DNA of 5,518 nucleotides, taken from assembly GCA_947037905.1 (NCBI GenBank), contig CAMQUX010000101.1, forward strand, positions 1 through 5,518, given 5' to 3'. Below are positions 1 to 4,947 of this stretch, in pieces; positions within the stretch are counted from its first letter, which is position 1, and each line of letters starts with the position of its first letter. The DNA comes from an uncultured Desulfovibrionaceae bacterium. GTDB taxonomy: Bacteria; Desulfobacterota; Desulfovibrionia; Desulfovibrionales; Desulfovibrionaceae. The position numbers and the translations under genes were made by a program. The notes beneath the pieces are model-generated. The model was given only the letters and a program-made list of their open reading frames with translations, was not told where the DNA came from and did no database searches.

Positions 1-163
1 CAGGATTATCTTGAGGCAGCAAAATGGTATGAACTAGCAGCCAAGCAAGGTAATGTCAGCGCACAGAATAACCTTGGGTTATTGTATGAGAATGGTCAAG
101 GAGTAGAACAGGATTATCTTGAGGCAGCAAAATGGTATGAACTAGCAGCCAAGCAAGGTAATG
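1..163 (+). repeat. 108-bp tandem duplication of an SLR unit in gene 1
   Basis: Bases 1-55 are identical to 109-163, an offset of exactly 108 bp, or 36 codons. The first mismatch follows at position 56 versus 164. Other neighbouring SLR units in this gene share protein pattern but not such long DNA identity, so this copy is probably a recent unit duplication or conversion. The stretch may extend left of the window. Confidence 0.9.
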
Positions 164-1158
164 AAAGTGCACAATTTTTTCTAGGTATACTGTATGAAAA
201 AGGCCATGGCGTGCCACAAGATTATAAAAAGGCTATGAGCTGGTATAAAAAATCAGCCGAGCAAGGTAATGAAAATGCACAATTTTATTTAGGGCTACTG
301 TATAAGAATGGACAAGGAGTAGTACAAAATTATACCGAGGCAGCAAAATGGTTTGAAAAAGCAGCTGAACAAGGCAACGTCTATGCACAAAATAGTCTTG
401 GGATAATGTATGAGGAAGGGCAAGGAGTGGAACAGAATTATTTTGAGGCTGTAAAGTGGTACAAGAAATCAGCCGAGCAAGGTGATGAGGGTGCACAATA
501 TAATCTTGGAATAATGTATTATGATGGTCAGGGAGTGGAAAAGGATAATATAGAGAGCTTCAAATGGTTTAGCTTATCTGCGAAGCAAGGTTATATATAT
601 GCACAACTTAGACTTGGTTTAATGTATTATTTTGGAGAAGGAACAGCACAGAATTATAAAGAAGCCTTCAAATTATTTGAATCATCTGCCATCCAAGGCA
701 ATGTAATAGCACAAGATTTTCTTGGAAAAATGTATAAAGAGGGTGAAGGGGTTTCGCAGGATTATGTCAAGTCTGTAAAGTGGTATAAAAAAGCAGCAGA
801 GCAAGGTGATCCAGAATCACAATACAATACTGGAACAGCGTACTATGAGGGAAAAGGGGTTACTAAGGATTATGCTGAGGGCACAAAGTGGCTCGAATTA
901 TCAGCTAAGCAAGGTAATACATTCGCACAATATAGTATAGGCAAAGCATATTCTTTAGGTAACGGTGTAAAGCAAGATTATAAAAAGGCGTATGCATGGC
1001 TCTCTTTAGCTTGTTTTAACTCTAATAACCACGCAGAATATGTAGCGCTAAGAGATGAAGTTGTTCAAAATCTATCGAAAGAAGATCTCGCAACAGCGCA
1101 AAAATTATCAAAAGAACTATCTGCACAAATAAAAGATACAATAAAAGATAAAAAATAA
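1..1158 (+). CDS. Sel1-like repeat protein, 5' end missing (gene 1)
   Basis: The frame is open from base 1 and ends at TAA 1156-1158, giving 385 visible residues; the true start lies upstream of the window. The visible protein opens with the second half of one SLR (residues 1-16), then nine consecutive 36-residue units begin at residues 17, 53, 89, 125, 161, 197, 233, 269 and 305. Each follows the Sel1 pattern G-[ND]-x-x-A-Q-x-x-L-G-x-x-Y-x-x-G-x-G-V-x-x-D/N-Y-x-x-A-x-x-W. The last unit runs into a SLAC motif with the only visible cysteine (residue 338), then a charged tail (341-385) shared with genes 3 and 4. Units 6 and 8 are the most diverged; unit 6 has lost the tryptophan. SLR solenoids are known interaction scaffolds; partner and role here are unknown. 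Export is inferred only from its paralogues, because the N-terminus is not seen. A TTG at 82 could be mistaken for a start, but the repeat pattern continues upstream of it. Confidence 0.95.
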   Translation, partial: QDYLEAAKWYELAAKQGNVSAQNNLGLLYENGQGVEQDYLEAAKWYELAAKQGNESAQFFLGILYEKGHGVPQDYKKAMSWYKKSAEQGNENAQFYLGLLYKNGQGVVQNYTEAAKWFEKAAEQGNVYAQNSLGIMYEEGQGVEQNYFEAVKWYKKSAEQGDEGAQYNLGIMYYDGQGVEKDNIESFKWFSLSAKQGYIYAQLRLGLMYYFGEGTAQNYKEAFKLFESSAIQGNVIAQDFLGKMYKEGEGVSQDYVKSVKWYKKAAEQGDPESQYNTGTAYYEGKGVTKDYAEGTKWLELSAKQGNTFAQYSIGKAYSLGNGVKQDYKKAYAWLSLACFNSNNHAEYVALRDEVVQNLSKEDLATAQKLSKELSAQIKDTIKDKK

Positions 1159-1491
1159 TAAGAACATATTAGCCAAGATAGTAAAAAATAAAGTAACTCC
1201 TCAATAAACTAGTATGTAATTTAAAATAATTACATAAGTAAATGATGAAATAAGCAAATAGATAAAATAGTAAATCATAACTGAAACGGATAAATAAAAG
1301 AGTAATTGAAACTAAGTAATTAAAAATACAAAAATACAAAAAGTAGTAATTAAAGTATACAAAAGAGTAGAAGAATAACAATGCAAAGTAAAAAATTATG
1401 TAAAATATCTAATTACAGAGTAGTTTTTTTTATATAGTATACGAAAATAACTGTTTATTTTAAAATGTTTTGGTTAAGAATCTATAAGAAT
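1159..1491. other. AT-rich intergenic gap between genes 1 and 2
   Basis: Very AT-rich sequence dense in stop codons on the plus strand. I see no supported gene. It holds a 9-bp inverted repeat (1213-1236), an 8-bp direct repeat (AAAAATAC twice at 1322-1337, then AAAAAGTA), a T8 tract (1424-1431) and a TATAGT at 1433-1438 that resembles a -10 box but has no acceptable -35 partner at 16-18 bp. A stretch at 1263-1296 loosely resembles the upstream block of genes 3-5. The promoter of gene 2 probably lies here but cannot be placed. Confidence 0.6.
1213..1236. repeat. Inverted repeat downstream of gene 1
   Basis: TATGTAATT (1213-1221) and AATTACATA (1228-1236) are perfect reverse complements around a 6-nt loop. 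ACT 1208-1210 and AGT 1237-1239 could add three pairs across a bulge. The stem is almost all A-T and no T-run follows, so a role as terminator for gene 1 is weak; it could equally be chance in AT-rich DNA. Confidence 0.35.
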
Positions 1492-1496
1492 GGGAG
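1492..1496 (+). promoter_or_regulatory. Ribosome binding site of gene 2
   Basis: GGGAG sits 8 nt before the ATG at 1505 and decides the start. The in-frame ATG at 1490 overlaps this site and has no Shine-Dalgarno of its own. Starting at 1505 also brings Arg5, Leu11-Phe12 and Phe21 of the signal peptide into register with genes 3, 4 and 5. Confidence 0.7.
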
Positions 1497-1504
1497 TTTT
1501 TATT

Positions 1505-2515
1505 ATGTTTTACATAAGAAAAATATATATTATATTGTTTTTATTAAGTTTTATTTCTATATATTTTTCAGTAGAAACAGTAGAAATAGCTTTTGCTTCA
1601 TCAAAGATAGCAACAGTCAAAAAAAAGGTGAAGCAAAGTGGCGCATCTGCTGCTATTGTAGCACTAGAAAAAAGAGCAGAGCAGGGTGATAAATCTGCCG
1701 TTTCAGCATTAGAAAAAAAAGCGAAACAAGGTGATGCATTTGCACAATCGAGCTTAGGTGGAATATATTATGATGGTAAAGGTGTAGCACAAGATTACAA
1801 AAAGGCTGTGTGGTGGTGTAGGAAAGCTGCACATCAAGGTTTATCTGAAGCACGATTTTTCTTAGGTGGAATGTATTATGACGGGCTAGGAGTAGAACAG
1901 GATTATAAGGAGGCAGCGAAGTGGTACGGATTAGCCGCCAAGCAAGGTTTAGCCGAAGCACAATATAGCCTAGGCATAATGTATGATGCAGGTAATGGAG
2001 TTGCACGAAATTATAAGGAGGCAGCAAGATGGTACGAGAAAGCTGCCCAGCAAGGTAATGCCGAAGCACAATATAATTTAGGCGTAATGTATTTTAAAGA
2101 TGAAGGTGTAGAACAAGATTATAAAAAAGCCGCAAAGTGGTGTAAGCTAGCAGCCAAGCAGGGTTTAGCAGAAGCGGAATATAATCTAGGCGGAATGTAT
2201 TATAATGGGCAAGGTGTGAAGCAGGATTATGTCGATGCAGTAACGTGGTACGGAAAGGCCGCAGAGCAAGGCAACGCAGCAGCACAGCATAGTCTCGGGA
2301 TAATGTATGATGAGGGTAAAGGAGTGAAACAAAATTATAAAGACGCAGCAAAGTGGTACGGAAAAGCCGCCGAGCAAGGTAATCCAGATGCGCAATATAA
2401 TTTAGGAGTAATGTATTTTAAAGGCGAGGGAGTTGGGCAGGACTATAAAAAGTCAGCGGAGTGGTTCGAAAAAGCAGCGAGACAAGGTTTAGCAAGAGCG
2501 CAAACCTCTAAGTAA
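1505..2515 (+). CDS. Exported Sel1-like repeat protein, C-terminally truncated (gene 2)
   Basis: 336 residues from ATG 1505 to TAA 2513-2515. Residues 1-31 form a Sec signal peptide: Arg5-Lys6, a hydrophobic core from about 7 to 23, and a likely AFA cleavage site at 29-31. A basic linker follows, then a 15-residue duplicated cap (53-67 and 68-82, each with ALEK...QGD), then seven 36-residue SLR units starting at 76, 112, 148, 184, 220, 256 and 292. An eighth unit begins at 328 (GLARAQ) but ends after three unrelated residues, TSK, because the frame enters a tandem repeat with a stop codon. The SLAC motif and charged tail seen in genes 1, 3 and 4 are missing; a decayed version lies just downstream. 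It has cysteines in two SLR units (the WWCRKAA and KWCKLAA segments), unlike its paralogues. It is probably an exported scaffold whose function is unknown and possibly impaired by loss of the solenoid cap. Confidence 0.9.
   Translation: MFYIRKIYIILFLLSFISIYFSVETVEIAFASSKIATVKKKVKQSGASAAIVALEKRAEQGDKSAVSALEKKAKQGDAFAQSSLGGIYYDGKGVAQDYKKAVWWCRKAAHQGLSEARFFLGGMYYDGLGVEQDYKEAAKWYGLAAKQGLAEAQYSLGIMYDAGNGVARNYKEAARWYEKAAQQGNAEAQYNLGVMYFKDEGVEQDYKKAAKWCKLAAKQGLAEAEYNLGGMYYNGQGVKQDYVDAVTWYGKAAEQGNAAAQHSLGIMYDEGKGVKQNYKDAAKWYGKAAEQGNPDAQYNLGVMYFKGEGVGQDYKKSAEWFEKAARQGLARAQTSK
1661..1750 (+). repeat. 45-bp tandem duplication in the N-terminal cap of gene 2
   Basis: Residues 53-67 (ALEKRAEQGDKSAVS) and 68-82 (ALEKKAKQGDAFAQS) are consecutive 15-residue copies. 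Genes 3, 4 and 5 have only one such helix before the first SLR. The two copies differ in DNA, so this is an older event or a half-unit left after recombination. Confidence 0.7.
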
Positions 2516-2567
2516 GCAATCTCTAAGTAAGCAATTTTTTAAGTAAGCAATTTTTTAAGTAAGCAAT
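2510..2567 (+). repeat. Tandem 15/16-bp repeat spanning the gene 2 stop codon
   Basis: Four copies of AAGTAAGCAAT start at 2510, 2525, 2541 and 2557, separated by CTCT, TTTTT and TTTTT, so the period is 15, 16 and 16 bp. The first copy supplies the TAA that ends gene 2. Because 16 is not a multiple of 3, every added or lost copy changes the frame downstream. Such arrays are prone to slipped-strand copy-number change. Confidence 0.9.
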
Positions 2568-2571
2568 CTTT

Positions 2572-2770
2572 GGAATTTATCACAATAGCTATGGAGTGAT
2601 GGATAAGTACAAAAAGGCGAAGGTGTGAATTTCTTTAGTAACATTAGTTCTAGAATAAAAAGAATATATCTAGGCAGAAGTACAGCACTTAAAAGGTATC
2701 GAAAGAATTATCTGTGGACATAAATAATTCAGAATCAGAATCAAAATTAGATAAGCGAATAAGCGAATAA
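2572..2770 (+). pseudogene. Decayed last SLR unit and C-terminal tail of gene 2
   Basis: Read from 2572, the frame gives GIYHNSYGVMDKYKKAK, matching an SLR unit (GI-M-YYxGxGVxxDYKKA) with one residue lost. It goes on through V, a TGA (2626-2628) exactly where paralogues have Trp, then ISLV in place of the paralogues' ISLA or LSLA. Further stops follow at TAA 2656-2658 and TAG 2671-2673, yet KEYI and AEVQHL, similar to the paralogous EYVxARDxVxxL segment, are still readable. The frame then changes near 2695: from 2696 the sequence reads VSKELSVDINNSESES and onward to a TAA at 2768-2770, matching LSKELSAQI at the end of gene 1. The block thus retains, in order, the whole end of a family member, broken by at least three stops and a frame change. 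It is not translated as one protein. The alternative, a remnant of a separate paralogue joined here by deletion, cannot be excluded. Confidence 0.8.
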
Positions 2771-2783
2771 GCGGACAGGCGAA
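2752..2783 (+). repeat. 8-bp tandem repeat after the decayed tail
   Basis: Four consecutive 8-bp units: TAAGCGAA, TAAGCGAA, TAAGCGGA, CAGGCGAA. It is preceded by a 6-bp repeat, TCAGAA twice then TCAAAA (2729-2746). Both are simple-sequence arrays of the kind made by replication slippage. Confidence 0.8.
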
Positions 2784-2821
2784 TATAAATTAAATAATTA
2801 AGTAAACAATAATCAAGTAAG

Positions 2822-2859
2822 TAAAGTAATAAATACGAACTGGATACATATATAGATAT
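2822..2859 (+). promoter_or_regulatory. Conserved upstream block of gene 3
   Basis: Bases 2831-2859 match 4884-4912 upstream of gene 5 at 26 of 29 positions. The block has the form TAAAGTAA, then AAATACGAACT, then a 6-nt variable stretch, ATATAT and AGATAT. It ends 25 nt before the ATG. It probably carries the promoter or 5' leader, but no textbook -35/-10 pair can be placed with confidence. Within it TATAGAT (2851-2857) can pair with ATCTATA (2865-2871), whose last base is the first of the ribosome binding site. Confidence 0.5.
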
Positions 2860-2870
2860 ATAAAATCTAT

Positions 2871-2877
2871 AGGAGGT
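2871..2877 (+). promoter_or_regulatory. Ribosome binding site of gene 3
   Basis: AGGAGGT is a near-perfect Shine-Dalgarno sequence 7 nt before ATG 2885. The overlapping in-frame GTG at 2882 would be only 4 nt away, so ATG 2885 is preferred; it also aligns the signal peptide with those of genes 2, 4 and 5. Confidence 0.85.
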
Positions 2878-2884
2878 AGTAGTG

Positions 2885-3919
2885 ATGTTGGTTATAAGGA
2901 ATTTTTTTGTAATATTGTTTTTATTTGGGCTATTTTTATTTGGTTTTTCAGCACAACCGTCTATTGCTGCAAAGAAAGTTGATGTTGTAGCCTTAGAAAA
3001 AGTAGCTTTGCAAGGTAATGCAAATGCTCAATATAATCTTGGCTTAATGTATTATAATGGGCAAGGAGTGGTGCAGGATTATGTCCGTGCAGCAAAGTGG
3101 TTTGAGCTAGCCGCCAAGCAAGGTGATGCGATCGCGCAATATAATCTTGGAATAATGTATTATGATGGAAAAGGAGTAATGCAAGATTATAAAGAGGCAC
3201 TGCGTAGGTACAGACTATCTGCAGAACTAGGTAATGCAGATGCACAGTACAATCTTGGTGTTATGTATTTTGAGGCTATTGGTGTGCCGCAAGATTACAA
3301 AGAAGTCACAAAGTGGTTTGAGCTAGCAGCTAAGCAAGATAATGCGGCTGCGCAATATAATCTTGGCTTAATGTATTATAATGGGCAAGGGGTGGAGCAA
3401 AGTTATAAAGAGGCAGTAAATTTATATAGATCAGCTGCAAAGCAAGACAATGCAGACGCTCAATATAATTTTGGGCTAATGTATTATGATGGTACAGGAA
3501 TATCACAGAATTATAAAGCAGCTGTGAAGTGGTTTAGAAGAGCGGCCAAGCAAGGTAATGCAAAGGCACAATATAATTTAGGGCTAATGTATTATGCAGG
3601 AGAAGGACTGATAGCGGATTTTAAAGCTGCTACGCAGTGGTTTGAGCTAGCGGCTAAGCAAGGTGATGCAGATGCACAATATAATCTCGGGCTAATGTAT
3701 GCTAATGGAGAAGGTGTGGCGGTGGATTCTAAAACGGCTCATGCGTGGATTTCTCTAGCATGCTTTCGTTCTAATAATCAAGAAGAGCATGTAGAAGCAA
3801 GAGATGCAATTGCTCGAAAATTATCAAGAGAAGAGATGCAAGTCTCTCAAAATTTATTAAGAAAACTAGCAACACAAATAAATGAAAATATACTTAAAAA
3901 TCAAGCAGCAATTAAATAA
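2885..3919 (+). CDS. Exported Sel1-like repeat protein (gene 3)
   Basis: 344 residues. A Sec signal peptide covers about residues 1-28: Arg5, a Phe/Leu-rich core at 7-22, then QPSIAA with likely cleavage after Ala28. No lipobox cysteine is present, so it is not a lipoprotein. A short cap (VALEKVALQ) leads into seven 36-residue SLR units starting at 44, 80, 116, 152, 188, 224 and 260. Units 4 and 5 begin with Asp in place of the usual Gly (KQDN), and unit 6 has a divergent turn (EGLIADF). The last unit ends in ISLACF, with the only cysteine at residue 293, followed by SNN and a charged helical tail (296-344) containing ARDAI and LSREEM. It is the most complete and least damaged copy in the window and a good reference for the family. 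The likely role is a periplasmic or secreted protein-interaction scaffold; its partner is unknown. Confidence 0.95.
   Translation: MLVIRNFFVILFLFGLFLFGFSAQPSIAAKKVDVVALEKVALQGNANAQYNLGLMYYNGQGVVQDYVRAAKWFELAAKQGDAIAQYNLGIMYYDGKGVMQDYKEALRRYRLSAELGNADAQYNLGVMYFEAIGVPQDYKEVTKWFELAAKQDNAAAQYNLGLMYYNGQGVEQSYKEAVNLYRSAAKQDNADAQYNFGLMYYDGTGISQNYKAAVKWFRRAAKQGNAKAQYNLGLMYYAGEGLIADFKAATQWFELAAKQGDADAQYNLGLMYANGEGVAVDSKTAHAWISLACFRSNNQEEHVEARDAIARKLSREEMQVSQNLLRKLATQINENILKNQAAIK
3029..3390 (+). repeat. Identical 38-bp segments in SLR units 1 and 4 of gene 3
   Basis: Bases 3029-3066 are identical to 3353-3390, an offset of 324 bp, or exactly three SLR units. They encode the QYNLGLMYYNGQG part of the unit. 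Such identity among otherwise diverged units suggests gene conversion or duplication of a three-unit block, and gives a substrate for recombination that would change repeat number. Confidence 0.75.
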
Positions 3920-3944
3920 CTGGGTGGGTAAATAAGGAATTAAA

Positions 3945-3976
3945 TAAAATAACACATATGAACTGAGTGCATATAT
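3945..3976 (+). promoter_or_regulatory. Conserved upstream block of gene 4 (diverged copy)
   Basis: TAAAATAA, then a short AT-rich stretch, GAACT (3960-3964), six variable bases and ATATAT (3971-3976), in the same order and spacing as upstream of genes 3 and 5. It begins 25 bp after the gene 3 stop and ends 45 bp before ATG 4022. After it comes the perfect palindrome CTCTGCAGAG (3977-3986), absent from the other two copies. Probably a promoter or leader element of the family. Confidence 0.45.
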
Positions 3977-4021
3977 CTCTGCAGAGGAGAATAAATATAT
4001 ACATAAAGGGAAAGAGTAATA

Positions 4022-4825
4022 ATGCTGACCATGAGAAAAAGATTTATACTATTGTTTTTATTAAGCCTATTTTTAATAGGCTTTTTAGTGCAAACAGCTT
4101 TTGCTACAGAGCAAGTTAGTTTTACAGAGACCAAGCAAAAAGCCCAAGCAGGCGATGTTGTGGCACAATTAAATCTTGGGAATATGTATGTAACTGGGGA
4201 AGGAGTGGCGCAGGATTATAAAAAAGCTGCGAAATGGTTTAAGAAATCTGCTAAGCAAGGCAATACATCTGCGCAAAATAATATCGGGTTTATGTATTTA
4301 GAGGGCAAAGCAGTGTCTCAAAATTATAAAAAGGCACTGAAATGGTATAAATTATCTGCAACTCAAGGCGACGTAAATGCGCAGTTTAAACTTGGGAATG
4401 TGTATGATTTTGGTAAAGCAGTACCTCAGGATTTTAAAGAGGCTTTGAGGTGGTATGCACTAGCTGCCAAGCAAAATCATGTAGACGCACAATTTAATCT
4501 CGGCTTAATGTATTATAATGCTAAGGGAGTAGCTAAGGATTATAAAAAAGCACTAAAGTACTTTGAGTTAGCGGCTAGGCAAGGTGAGGGCTCGGCGCAA
4601 GTTAATCTTGGGTTAATGTATGTTCAGGGTCAAGGAGTGGCGCAGGATTATATACAAGGCTATGCGTGGGTTGCTTTAGCATGTGTAGGCCCTAGCAATA
4701 AAAAAAAACGTGCAGAACTAAAATATGCAATTGCCAAAGGCTTATCTCTAAAACAAGTAGAAGAAGCACTAAAATTAACAAGAGAATTGTCTGCAGAAAT
4801 AGATAAAAATATGAATAAAAAATGA
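4022..4825 (+). CDS. Exported Sel1-like repeat protein, short form (gene 4)
   Basis: 267 residues. The ATG at 4022 is chosen because Arg5, Leu11-Phe12, Phe21 and Gln24 then align with genes 3 and 5, and a weak purine-rich site (GGGAAAGAG, 4008-4016) ends 5 nt before it; the in-frame ATG at 4031 is a less likely alternative. The signal peptide (1-28) ends in AFA. The cap (FTETKQKAQA) is followed by SLR units starting at 44, 80, 116, 152 and 188, the fewest of any member that ends inside the window. Some units have Ala for Gly in the GKGV turn (GKAV twice, AKGV once). The last unit reads WVALAC with the only cysteine at 221, then PSN and a lysine-rich tail (224-267) ending near LTRELSAEI. A run of nine A at 4700-4708 lies in the tail. 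It is an exported scaffold-type protein of unknown partner. Confidence 0.95.
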   Translation: MLTMRKRFILLFLLSLFLIGFLVQTAFATEQVSFTETKQKAQAGDVVAQLNLGNMYVTGEGVAQDYKKAAKWFKKSAKQGNTSAQNNIGFMYLEGKAVSQNYKKALKWYKLSATQGDVNAQFKLGNVYDFGKAVPQDFKEALRWYALAAKQNHVDAQFNLGLMYYNAKGVAKDYKKALKYFELAARQGEGSAQVNLGLMYVQGQGVAQDYIQGYAWVALACVGPSNKKKRAELKYAIAKGLSLKQVEEALKLTRELSAEIDKNMNKK

Positions 4826-4875
4826 TAAGTACTAGAGTAGAAAATACAAATTAAATGAGTAAATAATTAGTTACG

Positions 4876-4912
4876 TAAAATAAAAATACGAACTAAATAA
4901 ATATATAGATAT
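4876..4912 (+). promoter_or_regulatory. Conserved upstream block of gene 5
   Basis: The closest match to the block before gene 3: TAAAAT, then AAATACGAACT (4884-4894), six variable bases, ATATAT and AGATAT, ending 35 nt before ATG 4948. It is shared with gene 3 at 26 of 29 bases, although most of the remaining intergenic sequence differs. This supports a function (promoter, regulator site or leader) or recent common descent. No reliable -35/-10 assignment. Confidence 0.5.
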
Positions 4913-4935
4913 TGATACAGATTCAAATACAGAGC

Positions 4936-4939
4936 GGAG
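4936..4939 (+). promoter_or_regulatory. Ribosome binding site of gene 5
   Basis: GGAG lies 8 nt before ATG 4948. A second ATG follows at once at 4951; the first is preferred for spacing and because it places Arg at residue 5, as in genes 2, 3 and 4. Confidence 0.65.
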
Positions 4940-4947
4940 TACTAATA

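Noticed and set aside
1..1158. Regular spaced repeats as a possible CRISPR array
   Set aside because: The period is 108 bp, the whole unit is coding, and similarity is at protein level with no unique spacers.
1169..1381. Minus-strand frame rich in Phe, Tyr and Leu between genes 1 and 2
   Set aside because: It starts with TTG, has no Shine-Dalgarno, and its composition is what AT-rich intergenic DNA gives by chance on the stop-poor strand.
1424..1438. T8 tract and TATAGT as a terminator or promoter
   Set aside because: No GC-containing stem precedes the T-run, and no -35-like hexamer sits 16-18 bp before TATAGT; too weak to annotate.
1465..1689. Plus-strand frame starting 40 bp before gene 2
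   Set aside because: It overlaps gene 2 in another frame, has no ribosome binding site and shows no SLR or signal peptide pattern.
1653..2395. Several minus-strand frames opposite gene 2, with similar ones opposite genes 1, 3, 4 and 5
   Set aside because: They mirror the 108-bp periodicity of the SLR codons; their apparent repeats are shadows of the coding strand.
2513..2770. Gene 2 truncation as a sequencing or assembly error
   Set aside because: Several independent stops, a residue deletion, a tandem array and a frame change occur within about 200 bp, which a single error cannot produce.
2885..3919. Classification as TPR or as a lipoprotein
   Set aside because: The unit length is 36, not 34, with the Sel1 pattern A-Q-x-x-L-G-x-x-Y-x-x-G; no cysteine lies near the signal peptide end, so there is no lipobox.
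3984..3990. AGAGGAG, a strong Shine-Dalgarno-like sequence in the gene 3-4 gap
   Set aside because: No start codon with an open frame follows at 5-10 nt; the gene 4 ATG is 31 nt further on. It may be a relic of the leader seen before gene 5 (CAGAGCGGAG).
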